This document shows, piece after piece, positions 46,001-61,000 of a DNA stretch of 64,000 nucleotides. Under the pieces are notes generated by a model. It worked only from the letters and a program-made list of their open reading frames with translations. It had not been told where the DNA came from and did no database searches. This DNA comes from Trichoplusia ni. Taxonomy: Eukaryota; Arthropoda; Insecta; Lepidoptera; Noctuidae. A program made the translations under genes and the position numbers. The number at the start of each line of letters is the position of its first letter. Positions within the stretch are counted from its first letter, which is position 1. The DNA lies in NCBI RefSeq assembly GCF_003590095.1, contig NC_039499.1:558001-622000 (forward strand), in the 5' to 3' direction.

Positions 46001-49000
46001 AAGAAATAACAAAGGTTCATTACCCGATTAAAATAATAGGGGATAAAAGTAGCTTTAATAGTAGAACTCCACTGAAAACATGTTGAATAGGGATACCATG
46101 GAATACCTTTTTTAAATTTTTTGCTAGTTAATATTCTGTATTTGTGGATAGACTTTATTGTTGGCCGTCAATAATTTGTAGACCTGTTATTAGTATAACA
46201 GACAATCGTTTTCTTTTTAGTTTTTATTAAAAAACGACTCCCGCATTAAGGAATGAAAGAAATTTCAGACTCAGGACATGCATTAGTGTATCATAAAAAT
46301 GCTTCTCCTACGCGGGGATCGAACCCGCGACACGTCGTGCTTAGTAGGTTTGGTGTGGTGACTTCAACCACTCGGCTATCCGTGCAGTCAAATTTTGGTT
46401 CTTTACTTGTTGATAATTATTATGATTATCTTAGGTGAATTGATCATTGATTTATAATCCAGCATAGTAGCAAAGACAAAAAGACGATCCCACCGCTGTA
46501 AAGTTTAAGTATCCGACAATTTTATTACTCTCTACTTTACGAGTGAACTGTGACAATACGCGATAGAGTTTTAATATAAAATGGAGAGATTTTTAACAAG
46601 ATTGTTGGTCTGCAAAACGTCCTAGGTCGTAAAAATAAGTTATTTAAGTATTATGGCATTGTGTTGCAGTGCAGCTGTAGTGAAAACTTAATGACTCGAC
46701 GTTACAGCGTTCCCCGTTGTCACCGCTACTGCAAGTCCTTGATAATTAACTTAACAAAGAACTTATCCAGCCAGTACTAAACGAGTTAAATTGTTCAATA
46801 TTAATTAAACCTTCATGTGTAATGTGGTTTTGCCTGGTTTTTATTTAATGCAAAGAGCTAGTGACGTAAATACTGGTAAACTAGTATTTTGAGCTGATAA
46901 GCATAAAGTGTTTCAGTGTTCACAGAATTTATGATAGCGTCAAGGCACTCATACATTGAAACTATCTCCCCTTCAGGCTAAGTAGCCTTGCTCAATGACG
47001 CTCGTAACTGCCAAAATAAGCGTTTTATGACCGCATTTCCCTTAGCTCCATTAAATGTGTTATTCGTTTACTGGCACTTATATTCCATCAATAAAAAACT
47101 CGAACTATTAACATTCGAAGGCTCGACTTGCTGTATTTATTACGCGTAACTAGGGGCCTAACACCATCTCTTCCAGTACTAGCACTTGTAACAGTTGTTA
47201 TCTTCAAAGCGAGTTAGCGGTATATAGCGTAGAGTGATATCTCGCTTATACAGCTGCAAACCTACATTAAAAGTTCGTGATAGGCCCCCAGAATACGGAG
47301 CAAAGGAGACTCAACATTATTATCTGTTGAAAGTTTGTAACAAACGAGGCAGATTTACTGAAAGAGTAGCGCCCGCTAAGTATCTGTTAGTCAAGAAAGG
47401 GTATGACTGTTGGAAGTGTTTAATATTTACAATTGATTGCACGCGACAACGATAATAACTAGAAGCAATTAGCAAAACGTCTCCGTATTTTTGCTGCGTT
47501 TGTTGAATTTGAGGTTGTCATTAAAAAAAAAATGGAATTGGGTCCAAATCGGTTTGTGTTATAAGGATCGTATCGACTATATGGATTGGTACGGTCCGAC
47601 GCTCCTATATCTATAAGTAGAATGTTCTCAAATAATTATAAATCCACTTAACGAAATTTATTATAACAAAGCTTGGACTTTTTATCCGGGACATTAGAAT
47701 GGCGACACTTCAGCCTAAAAAGATTTGAAAACAGTGACTTTCTGGGCATACCATAGGGGTTATATGTTATGTTATGTAATGAGGCATCAAAGTATCAAAG
47801 TATGCGACAGACAGGGAGTGATGTTCTCGTTTTTATGAACCCTCCCTCGACTGTCAACTTTGCACGACAACATCAATTTTGCAGACAAATGCCCGTAATA
47901 GATAAAACTTTGTAAAGATAGAGTGTCCTGTAACAACAGAATTTATGTTCGATGTATCCGGTTCTGTATGCAGCTACGCAACGCAATACACATTATTCAG
48001 GTTTGAAAGTTAAATGTAATATAAACAGTATTTTAAAAGAATAGGGATGACGACTGGGTATAAAAAGAGAAAAATCTCATTAGTCCCTCAGTTTTAGACA
48101 CGTATTTTTTCCCTTATCAGAAAAACTAGAATTGACAAAGATTAACTGTTTTAAAGTTTAGGAGAGGGGGCTTGTGACGTAACGATATGGTAAAATTTAT
48201 ACACAATCGTGACGTCACGCGTAAGTTTCATTCACTGTAATTTGATCAATTTATGTTTGCGGGACAAATTAAAACATACGTATCCATTATTATACAAAAA
48301 ACTACAAGACGGACACTGCAAAAAAAATTTGTCTTCATCCCTATTAGATAGTACTGAAGTAAGTAGTAGAAGTTAAAGATAAAAAATGTATTGTTTGTAA
48401 AATTATTACCTTTTGTAGTCTTGATTCTAATTTATTTAATATTTTTGTATGCTTTCAGAGTTGTGTTGTTTCCTTTAATTATATTGTGTGGTACATAAAT
48501 TTTGAACACGAAAACAAGAAATAAGTTGATTTTATATTTAGTTTAATAGTAAAGGAGTTATATAATGTTGTAAATGTGAGAAAGTTGACCAAAAAACAAC
48601 TCTCTTAAGATGATCTATGAATCTCATCACAACTCAAGTATCAAAAATATTTGTGACTCTGATAATCCAATGTTATTCTAACCAAACAGCAAACATTTTA
48701 TTTATGGGATTCAAAAAGAATATACTATCTAACCTCTTATAAAAGTTGTTCAACAAAATACGTTCACAAGAGTCTCGGTGAGTCGGAATAGAATCCGCCA
48801 TTACCATTTTATGCGTCGGCTAGGCTGATACGTCAGTGAGGGGTAGCGTTAATGGTGACCCAATCTCCTTTACTCGGTAACTTGGTAACTTTTACAATAC
48901 AGAACGAAAAGGTTTTCTAGATATACGTGTTTTTTTTCTTTCTTAGTAAACGGGAAAAGATAATAAGGAAATATTGGTAGACTCCTTGACATAGAAATTT

Positions 49001-52000
49001 GTAATCATTTATTATGGAATTTAATTAGGTACTTAAGTCTGGGTAATAAATTCGTAGTTAATTCAGTTTTCTATACTGCAAATCTTTTATCATTAGGTGT
49101 TTTAAAGTCGGGAATAACCTTGAGAACAATTTATTCTAATTTTCATCTCGATTTTTTTATTAATTGCAAAAATGTATACAGTTACAGAAATGCATCCTTA
49201 TCCTAGGTATACATTACCCTGTTAGGGCGCAACAAATCAACTTAAAACTTTGCCCAGTTATTACAAACATGGAAAGGGTACCATTGATAATTTTATGAAA
49301 CATATTACTTTTATAAAATATATTATTTTAACATATAAATTTAAAATTATAAAAAAGTGTTATTAGTCTGCTACAGCACTAAATCGATCGTAATAAATTG
49401 ATTATTTGTATACCTAGCTGTGCTTTATTCTGTACTAACCCTAGTTATAAAGTTATTATTATTAACACTATATGGGCTATCCGACATAAATGCTAAAAAA
49501 AGGTACTGGCCACTACATAAACCTTATTGTTATTTTTCAACTATTAAAGACATTTTCCTCTAAGTAGGTAATATAGGTAAATACTCGCGTTAAGCTGATA
49601 CAAAGCGAATTAAAATAATGAGATACTTGAATGACTGAGGCGCGTGTTTAGCTTCCCGATGGCCGCCATTACTGGGTCAATGCGTTTACAGGAATAATAG
49701 ACTACCGTTGAATTATTTCTAGTCTAAGATGCATCGACATGTAATCTATAACTACTAAGCGACTAAAGCTTTGCTGATATGTTTACGTTTAGGATATTTA
49801 TCGCACGACCTTTGTTGGCCTAATGGATGCGAGTACCTATGTATGTATAGTAATGTATATGCAGCTACTTAGTCTAATGACATTTATTGCGTGCTGTTGA
49901 GTGGAGTAAAGTGGGTTTATTTTGCTAGATGATCACAATGCATTTGTTTTCATTGTTTGCCGGTTTTAAAATTATGGTTTAATATTATGGAGTTGTATTA
50001 AGGAAAAGGCTTTCTTTGGTTCCGTATGGGGTTCCGTCCATCTATCCGTCCTTCAGTCACCATGCTTTATTTATGGATCGTTATAGCTAAACTGTTGAAA
50101 TAGTTTCAGTATTCGGATAATAAAACGTAGGTAGGTACTAATTACATATTATTGAGTTTTAAGATATCCGACTCGTACCTTTGAATACTAAACAAAAGAA
50201 TATCAAAGCTTAGCATTATTGGAAAGGGTTCTATTTTGACGCTAAGTTCCGAGCCCAATAGCAATAACTCGTCAGTAACTCGACTACATTTAAAAAGGAA
50301 ACATAATTTGTGAAACGGCTGCGTCCATTGACGTTACTTCAATTCATTCAGCATCGTCAAGTTGGTGCCGTTATTAAATTTAATTCTAAAGCTCGTAAAA
50401 CTAGTGGTTATTGCGTACTATGAGAATGACTGTAGTAGAGTCGAAATATTACATACAGTACATTTTCAGACGAAGTTATCATTGAAATATATAAGATTTG
50501 CAATTTTTCAAGTTGTTAATAAAATACTTTTTTTAAATCAACATATTCCTATTGTATTTAATAGTCTTACCTAGACTTCTATTGTTCTTTTATTTTTCTA
50601 AATACCAACTTACACTTTCATGTTGATAAATACGGAATCAGCATTATCTAATCAGTTTTATCAAAATCAGTGTTATTCGCCCAAACTTCTTTGAGATAAA
50701 TATAGATGCTTGACAAGTTCCTTATAATATATATTTCCATATTTAGTATTATGATCATAAGACCACAAACTTGTTCTCTCCATATATCGATATTGTCCAT
50801 AATTCAATATATGACAAAGTTTCGTGTGAATTATGGTGACGGCCTGTTGTATACGACGCCATGTTTTTCTAACAAATATCAACGATTTAGAAATATGTAT
50901 TTAATAACGCTCCCCGATATATTATCGCTTGTCGCTAGACCTAATAGGCGTGGAAGTAGGCGCTATATCCTAAACATACCAGTTTACTTGGAGCTTTCTT
51001 TTTTCCGGATGAGAAATCATCAAATGTCTCTCGCTTTTGGTTGAGCGGAAGAGAGTGTCAGACTTTTGCCGACCTAAAAACCTACTCGTGTTCCTTCGTA
51101 TGCCCTCTGTGAACTGCGGCCGCGGTAATGCTTTCGGACAATGCCACTTGCCGGGGCTTACATGGAGCCTGATAATAAATGGTCAATGTAATTGAGGAAG
51201 TACTTACTATTACTGCAGAAAAGTGCTAATAAATGAAGGACAAGACGAAGCAATGTAGGCAATTTATTCATAGCATAACACCCGACTCAAACGTACGGTT
51301 ACACAGGATATTAAAGTCCACATATACATGATGATCTCAGTTTAATCAAACAAGATATTAAGCTAGTGATTATCCTTCGAGGATATGATTCCCCGCATAC
51401 CCTTTTAGATACGCATACAAGGGTTTTAAAATAATATCACCCTCCGCCCCACTTTGGCGACGCTATGTATGTATCTTTCCAAATCAAACAAATCGAGGCT
51501 TGTTTGAAGAGTTAAAAGCATAGACCATAAAAGTGGTTTCTTAAGATATCACCAATCATATAACATTCCCCGAGTGTAATCTGTGTTCACAACCTGTGAA
51601 AGAATAATGGGCGTCGAGTGAGTGGGCACTTCCAATGAACTCCCTAGTAATTTTGCAGCCGATTGGAAAAAAGTATCTACGGGCTAACGGACTAAATTGG
51701 AATACTTTCGAAAGATTTTCTTGTTCAGATTTCAAGTTAACGTTCATGAAGACGATAAAAGTTATTTATTGAAAGGGTACGCACCTGCCGAATGGAGACT
51801 TCTTCTTGTCCGAATGTTTCTGCGACTACAAAGTCCAGGGAGTGGCCCATTGGGCCTAGGATCTTCTCGTTCACTTCGTCTACCGCCATTGAGATAGCAC
51901 CTGTTTATAATAACATCAATATTTAAATAAAAAATTGGCAAAATAAAGCACAAAAATGTAAAAAGTCTCTATGTAATTAGGAGAGCCATTCAATGAAATC

Positions 52001-55000
52001 GTGAGGGTACTGCCGTAATCTCACGTTCCAAAATGTAAAAACGATTCTAAAATTCATTGAGAATACGTGTCGTCTCGTATTTTATGTTTATTTCGTGTAT
52101 TGGCACTTACAAATATGAATATATCATCAATTGCTTGCAAAATAATCTCTATCGTAAAAATAATAGACGACAAAAATATTTTGTTGATTGTTTCAACAGT
52201 CTTCCACTTACTATTGCTACATAAACATTTCAGCGATGCAGGCCTATTCTTCAGCACATTGATCTGTATATTTGCTATAATAAATTATTTCAAAGATTGG
52301 TTTCGGTGCCAAGTTCTCCCACTATCAATCTCGTTGAGTCGGTTCGATTTGTCAGTCCAAATAAACAAAAGTATGTTTGATGATGTTACTCGAGTACAAA
52401 ATAACTCGTTTATTGTACAACAAGGGTGTATACTGGCCCGTTAATCATCTCACCACGCGACTGACTACTTTATTAAAAAACTTCAGTCGCTAGAGACAGG
52501 GTGTTGACGTTAATGGAAAATTTATCGACATGGCAAAGCTCTTAAGAGTGGCTGAAACGACCGAGAATATTTTACTTAGTAGTTTTGGTATGCAAACTTA
52601 GGGTTTCAAGTTTTACATATTCACTTATTATAAAGTTATGACCTAGACTAGTTTTAGTATATGTAGATGTAGCATAGACACGTAGAGTACCTGAAATGAC
52701 TCTCCCAGGGCGCTGGTAACTGTAGTCGCCAGGTCGTCGCTGTGAACCCGTGAGGTATCCAAGTGTGAACCTTTCTGCATATGAACTTTTTAGTGTTATC
52801 GCTAATAAACCCCAGCACCAATGCCACTGTGAACAAAAAATAAATTGAAATAATCTAGTAGTCGCACAGTCCCATAAAACTTTATGACCTAAATTTAAGG
52901 CAAAGGGAACGAATTTATATTGAGTATTGGCCCGAAGCTTTTTTTTATCACTCATTAAATGCGCGAGAATTTGGTATTATAATTAGCTCAATTTAAAAAA
53001 GTAATCGTCACAGACGCAACGGAATGAGGAAGTTTAGTTGGGAAGCAATTAAATAACCTCGTGAGGGCAAAATTTGTCCGAGTGCACGTGCCACCAACAT
53101 TTTTCCAATATTGCCGGCTCGTAAAATAACGGCAGTTGCGGACTTATGGACGGCACCGCCTTCAAACACACGCTCCAAGCCTTTAAAATTCGCTAATGTT
53201 TATCGCTCCAAATTATAGACATTTGCGACATAACGTAGCGACAGATTTAATATCCTCATTCTATTACTGAAGTTAATGGGATGTCAGTTTCATATCCTTG
53301 AAATGGGAAATGCTCTTTTATATCATAATGGGTGAATTAGGGGATGTTTTTATCAAGTCATCACATGTAAGAGGGCGCTGAGGGTTTACGTACCCGTTGG
53401 TTATTAAGTCATATATTATATTTTTTTATGTTAGATTTTCGTATATAAATACAATTTCATTCGTAGTAATGGCGGATATATTTCGCAGATACATATTTAT
53501 GGTCAATGTTAAAGAAAAGATAAAAAAATCATAATTATGAAAATTATTCTGAATTACATCTTTTTCTTCGGCATTAAGGCCTTCTATAGAAATTGAAATT
53601 AGTAAATACATCATCCAACAATAAAAATAACATTTTGCATAGTTTTAGCAACCGTCGGCGATGATTGGATTTCAGTAAATGTGAAGACTGAAATGAAAAT
53701 ATTTGAATAAAAAAGTGTCAAAACAATTTAAATCGAAGTCTTCTTAAATGCACAGCATAAAGCTTATGTCATCGAACTCAAAAGTGAATAGAAGAAAAAA
53801 TACTAGACGTACTACTGGTTCATGGTCTGGTTTATTTATTTGCAACACTTGACTCAAAGTCATCGGGTCATTATCTCCAATAGGTAGCCAAACACACCAA
53901 GACGGTTTCTGTTTAGTATTCCACGAATGTTACTCAATTATGACAAGAATAATTTATATGACTGTTTTATTTCACCTGTATTCCTTGAAGGCGACGTGCT
54001 GTATTATTATTGCAACGTAAGCTTTAATTTCAACTCCTGATTAATGGTTTAAGATACAGCCAGGGTACTGATCGAAACTTTTTTCTCTTGCATTTGGAAT
54101 ACGTTGCGAATTCACATTTCGAAATACAACACATGTACGAAAAGGAACAGGAATAGGGGAGCAGCCTATTGTTATATACCAGATACAATCCGAAGCCCAG
54201 CTACAGAGAATTTCAAATAACAATTTGTCCGACCTTTATTTTGGCACAGAAATCCTTATGGATTCCCTTCACACCCGAGGCATGGGGATACGTTGCATTG
54301 TAAAGGATTTTCCGGATAACACTGTTACATGGTCTGATGATGATTTACTTCCGACTCAAAGTACATTTGAAGGTTTTTCTAGAACCTGAGACTTTTTTCT
54401 ACGTTTCCCATTCTGTGGTCATCGAACCCAAGACTTCAAGTTTTGCAATCGAGACCACGAGACCAACAAAGCGCTTGAGTATAATCCATCAAGTGTTTAC
54501 GCAACAGCACAAAGTGTAGCGTACACAGAACCCGTCTGGCTTGACGACAGCTCACCAACAACACGTACATATGTGTAGCACACAATTTGCCTCACAATGT
54601 GAAAGTTACCATCCACAAATTGTGTTTCTTCACAACGACTACCGTATTTACACAAATTTAAGTGAAATTGTTTTTGTAAATCACTTAATTCTTGTTTACG
54701 ATAGTTATTTAAATATAAATTCCTTCCTTTTCTTCGTTACAATTCTGGAGATCTGGAGTGAGATAGAATCTAAATATAGAGACTCCCGTAGTTCAGTACA
54801 TTATAAACAAATGTCAAATAAACTATCACAGCGGCCTCAAACGCTTGTTGCGAATATATGTTTACGTTTGTAAAAGATTTGAAGATGTTATTCGGTTTTT
54901 TTTTCTCGAAAACATTTCAATATACCTACCTGATAAAATGCGGAAAGTAGACTAATAGCTAATGGAAATATTAAATTTGTTGTAGACGGGCAACATGACA

Positions 55001-58000
55001 ACGTCGGTTTTGAGTCTGGCCGCCGACACTAGGCGGCTCATTTTGTGTACAATGTAGTTAAAAATAGCTCCCTGTGGAGATATTTATGTAACTATGACCG
55101 GGTTAAGTGAGTGAGAAATCATATAGGAGTCCCTTGCTACAACGCATTTTCATGAGACCGAATATCCTTATTCATATAATACACAATTTCTAAAGCGTGT
55201 TCATTATAATTTGCGCGATCCCCAATTCATATATATCTCTCGACTTATTTTTCAATCTCTTAATACGAAAACTTTACGGATCGTTTACAAAATTTCTTCA
55301 AAATACATGAATTCTTTGAACCAAATTCCAAAGTATTAATTGAACAACACATAAGAGTAAATATTTTGCAAAATTTCATTGTCGATTGTCGAAGGTAAAG
55401 GGATGAGTGATTTCGCCTTTGCCTCTTTAAATCCACTGCTTATTTGTTGACAAGTACTAACTACAGATGTAAACATTTACGTTACATATTTCTTGGATAT
55501 TCATGAAGTTGGAGTTTGGTTGCGTTGTGATGTATGATTAAAGATTTATTAAATAGAATCGATTAATTATGATTTATTTACTTGCTGTCAATAGCAACAC
55601 TCCAAGTTTATTAGAATTAAAAAAGACAAATTCAAAAGTAATTTATCACATTTATTTGTGTAACTAAAGGAAATTCACATTTCTTTATAGCACATAAAAA
55701 TCGGCGTCTTCCGCCTTTTTGGCATGGGTGTTTTAACAATTCATTTACGTTAATGAAATGCAATGAACAAGATTCGAATCTGAATTAATCGAATGTCTTG
55801 ACAGTAGTTCTGTAAGTATTTTAGCACGATTAGTGGATACAAATTACCCTCGAAAAGACTTTTATACCAGGGAGGAACCGGTCTTTAATTTATTGCCTCT
55901 TGTGTGTACACAGAATTTAAAGTTGTTGCTTGATTTTATTAATCACGTGCTCCATTGACATTTGGCGCTACATAAGTGACTGTAAAACTTATTGAACTGT
56001 GATACTATTTACAATCACTTGAGCTCATCGCTAACATAGCATACATATGATAGCCGACTATTTTAAACATACAAGCTCCTAATGCAACCGTCATTGGAGT
56101 TTTTCAGTATTTTGACTGCACGGATAACCGACTGGTATAAGTCCTCACGCCTAACCCTATTCGTTCGATCGCAGATGGGACAAGCATTTAGTTTTGTGTT
56201 ATCAACAAGTTTGGATGTCTTTGTGCATGTGACTTTAAAGATTGCAAATCATCTGAGGGACAAGGATTAAATTATTCGTAATCCGAATTTCTTTGAAAGT
56301 AATGGCCATGTTTACTCGCATGTCTAAATTAATGTTGTCTATGAAACAGGTTGATTACTCTCAGTTGACCCGACTATCTACCTGGCCTTACTATTAATGA
56401 GTGTATTTTGAAACTTGTTATTCAAAGGCTTTTAGATTAATTGGTTACTTTGTCATGCTCATGTTAAATAAAGGCCTTATGGGCACGATCGCAGGCATAA
56501 AGAGTTTTATATTGTGAATTGCTTTTATTTTCTGACAGTTAAAAGTGGGCATTAAAAATGTTTTGTTTTCGTCCTAATAGGGGCCTATTCTCACTATTCG
56601 CGACTAGATTATAACGGTATATACTATGTACTTCAAAAGTGAGTAATTCGGACTTTACAATGGAAAGGCTCACAAGATGGGCAATAGGATTAGGAGGGAT
56701 AACATTTAGTAGATGCGCAAAATTAGTTAAAGTGATAACATTTAGTAGATGCAGAGCAAAGTCCATAACTCTACCACCACAATAAAAGGAAATTGCAATA
56801 AATAACGGAGATTTATAGACGAGTATCCTAGCGTTAGTGGCGCGGTCAGAATATGGCAGAATGGATTGTTACGATCAATTAACGCCATTTCCGAAATTTC
56901 CACTTTAGCAAATAGCCTTATTTTTAGGCTTTCAGCGGTGAATACATATATTTTTTTCTAGATAAAGAAAATACCTATCAAGGCAATTTTGGCACAGTGA
57001 TTTCGAACGTATTTCAAGGAAGTAATAGGAATAGTTTTGGACCTTGACCGTAGTCCTGAATCAGAAGTACACGCGGCGCGGAAACCGTTGTAAAATTAAA
57101 TTTGTTTTACTTTTCTATTAAATTAGGTACAATAGTGGATTTGATTCGAATCTAGTACTTATCGTTTTCCAATGTATCGAAGAGGTCGATGAGAATTATG
57201 CGATAGTGCAGCCGACACGCGGGCGCGCGGGCGCGGCATTGACATAGTTGCCGCGTCACCTCGTCATCGCGTCATGGCGTCAACGGCCCGCACGACGCAA
57301 GCGCACGCCAACAATTTGCAAACTCGAAAAAGAACAACTGCGATAACAAAGTGGAATTTAAACTACTTATTAGCTATTTAATTATAGTACTACACTCTGA
57401 ACTTTGTATCGAGAAAGGAAAGCTTCTGGGTACTTTAATTAAATTCCGCCGGAGCGAGAGATACAAGTTGCGTTCGCTCTTTTTTTTATCTGATCTACAA
57501 ATACTCATTTATGTTGTACTTAATCTATTTAAGTTTACATACACATGGATCGAAATGATTTTATTTTCATGAAAATTCAACATTAATAGACTATTTTTTC
57601 CAACCCTTTGACTCATCGGGCTTAAGTCTTGGGTTACCAGTCATATCAATGAATACTGCATTAATCATGCTTAGATTCACACTTCCCCGACAAACTTTAA
57701 GCAGTTACAACTTACATTATTCATAACGATACTGAATGAACATTCGCAGTCTGTTAATCGAAGGGAATTTAAACGACAAATCAATTCTTATTAATATGGC
57801 GACCTGAGTGAAAAGTTTCGATTTGTATGCGATACAGGGTGTGTCGATACGTTGCGGAACTATCGAAGTATCGATAACGCCCGCATGGTGGTGAACGATG
57901 TCTGATGTACAGCCGCGAGTCACTCGCGCGCCCGATACATATTAATGTGGTGTTTAACATTGTTAGATACTGTACATACTGTACATGTTTAGACGGAACC

Positions 58001-61000
58001 CTGTCATATTATTGATAGTAGGTGCATGCATAAGAACGTTTTTCAAGAAAGAAATAGGTCCGCGAAAATAATTTTGTACCTTGAACACAAAACTTTTGAT
58101 CGGCACTAAATAAAATTCCCACAACGCCTTTCAGTCTCCATTCAAGCAAAGCTTGTATTATAAATACTAGACCCTTAACAAAGATACTTAAACATATCAT
58201 TAATCACAAAAACATGTCCTGAGTAAGAATCGAACCTATGAACTGCGGTACAACAGTAAGGGCCACTAACCAGAAAGACCAAAAAGCCAGTCATCGTGTT
58301 AATGCCGAGTGAAAAACCTATTTTTTTCATATAATGATCGTTGGCAATTATTTATCGTGTACAGGAGTGCTACTTAAAATATGATTCGGTGTAAAATACT
58401 TCATTCCTACTTATTACCATACTTCGATTCTTACAAAATGACACTGAAATCCAACAATGTGTTATATGAGCTATTTGCCACACGAGGTCAAGCACAAGCG
58501 TAATGAATTAACTAAATATTATGACCAGTAATTATGTGTTAAACGCGATAACCACAAATTATGATAATGAATGATGCTCTTCGATAATGTTGGTGTTGAA
58601 ATTAGGACAAACATATACTTGTAGTGCGAAACCCGTATGTTTAGACAAACTTAATGTAACCATTAGCCTACTTAAATGTTCGATATCAGATGACAGTTTT
58701 ATAGGTATTTTGTCATCCAAGTTCTACCTATTACCCTTTTATAAACACTGACAATTAAGGCAGTCCGCAAAGTAATGAAAAAAAAGCTTAGTTTGTTTTA
58801 AAAGCTTTCAATGTTACTCAGTCCTGTTAGACGTTTTAATAGCTGAATATTCTAAAAGCTTTTAATTTTTCGGCTAATAAGAGCCATTTTATAAATATCT
58901 AATTAAAATTTATGCTCCAAACTTTATTTCTACATTAAAAATAACATATTTATATATATAAGTGTTAAATATTGTTCATGACTGTTGTCTTATATCAAGT
59001 GAGTGCTATCTTTTCACCTTCAAATCATCTTCCTATCGCTTATAAATAAATGAATAACACATGTAAACGCATTAGACAATACCTAATTTATATATCACAG
59101 CTTCTATAAATCGATTCGGGTTAACATTACATTTATTTTCCATAAAAAAACATTATAGTTCGAAAAAGGAACTTAAAATAATTATCTTACAAAATCTTAA
59201 ATGTTACACAGTTCAGTATGATTAGACGATTACCATAAGTCAAAACTAGTTTAGTGAGAGTCTCCCATTCAATCAACTAGATAATTATTCTTTCTTGCTT
59301 GGCGTTTGATCTATGAGCTTAGACATTGCATTATCACGTTTCGATAAGGTAACTGTGTGAGTTATTTGCTTGATGTTTTTATTATTAGGTGGAAAACATC
59401 TATAATTTTAACGTTTGGGTTGGTAGTCGCTGTATGTAGAAGTACAGAAGATAAAATACGTAAATAATCGATAAATAAGGGCTAGAAGCGACGGCCTGTC
59501 ATCACTCTGTTTTTCCAAGTACGCTATCCAAGTCTTAGTTTAAGATGTGGAAGGCCTCATGACGCCCGAAAGTCTGAGAATTAACGTTTCGTGGTTTTCC
59601 CAGACATTGCATTGAGAAGGTCGGATGACAGTCATCGAGAAATTATTTTTGGTAACTTGCCTCAGGCAAATTGGTAGGCTGTTAAATATTATGCTAAATA
59701 TTATGTTAAACACTAACCTAATTCAAGCGTGAAACAATAAACTTATGTAATTTAAGGAAAACATTTAAGATGTTTCTGCCGACCAAAGAAGGATCGTAAA
59801 CTTAACCTCACCATATAAGTTTTTATAACCTTTCGTACGTAAGAGAATGTGATTTTGTAATCGAAACGAGAGACCGAAATTACGACTTTGGTCCATTCTT
59901 TGGTCAAATTTGTTGTGCGTCATTATGGGTGACGTATGCTAAGATTTATAGCCTATAAGTGTTAAATTAATAGCGATAATAACATGAATAATAAATGTTT
60001 ATAGTTAATAAAAATCTATTATAAAGAGTTTGATTTTTAACTACTAGAACTACTGGTCCAATTTTGGTAATTCTTTTAGCGTTAGCCTATTTATTGAACA
60101 GATCTATAGGATACATAAGATAACGATAACTAAGATTAATAGGAGCAGAGCAGAAATGAAATATTTTACACTAACGGGACTAATATAAGTGCACTCTAAA
60201 AATCTGTTTTAAAAATTCCTTACTTATATCTTCACGCGGGTAGAGTCGCGTGCAACGGCTACTATAGCCAGTAATAAATATTTTCTGTGTCCTCCGTGTG
60301 TGTACCATGTTTCAATTTCGTTTCGTATCACACGACGTCCAGCCTAGCCTTTTCGGCTTACGTAGAGCCAATATATGCGTCGCAAACAATTCAAAATAAC
60401 TTTTGAATAGAAGCTTATTCCATTGACTATATTGTCCACAGGTGAAAAAAATAGTTTTAATGTTCTAGAGTTGAAGTTATTCTTAACGATTTAAAGCAGT
60501 GCACAGAAGTCTAAAACAATTTTAGATCTAACTAAATTAGAGAACATTTTGAACTGGTTACGTACTCCTAGTCAATTTCCAAGCAAGCTCAGCACTTACA
60601 AATAAATTTAGTGCAATAACATTAGTGGGGAATCGGTTGTAATAACATTTATTCCGTAACCCTGTGGTATCGGAGAAAATTAAACTTAATTATAGACATT
60701 CCATTTCTCGAGGTTTGCCTTATTTTCCTCATGTGCCTTTAAAAGTGTTGAGTTTGCAATGTCAAGATAATTGAAGGTACTATAGTAATGTTCATTTGTT
60801 TTACTCATACTACTGGTTCGATTGTATGACCTTATGTCTGTATGGATGTTCTTTTACGCAAAAATAAGTTTTGTCTGTATTAAGTTCAAAACTTAATAAG
60901 TTAATATACAGATAGTTTATAACCAAGATTAACACACATATTAGTTTTTATTCCGATTTTATGTTCTCGTGGGATCGTTTTTGATTTGTAGAGGGCAGGT

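Noticed and set aside
46300..46389. Candidate minus-strand tRNA gene
   Set aside because: A tRNA-like head with related copies at 29.3 and 40.4 kb, and a shared non-tRNA tail, marks a SINE family.
50706..51044. 112-codon plus-strand frame
   Set aside because: No recognisable domain, antisense to the cyclase gene within a large intron, and it overlaps a similar minus-strand frame.
52067..52444. 125-codon plus-strand frame resembling a membrane protein
   Set aside because: It starts with GTG, its hydrophobicity follows from AT-rich codons, and I recognise no receptor motif. It lies in an intron of the opposite-strand gene.
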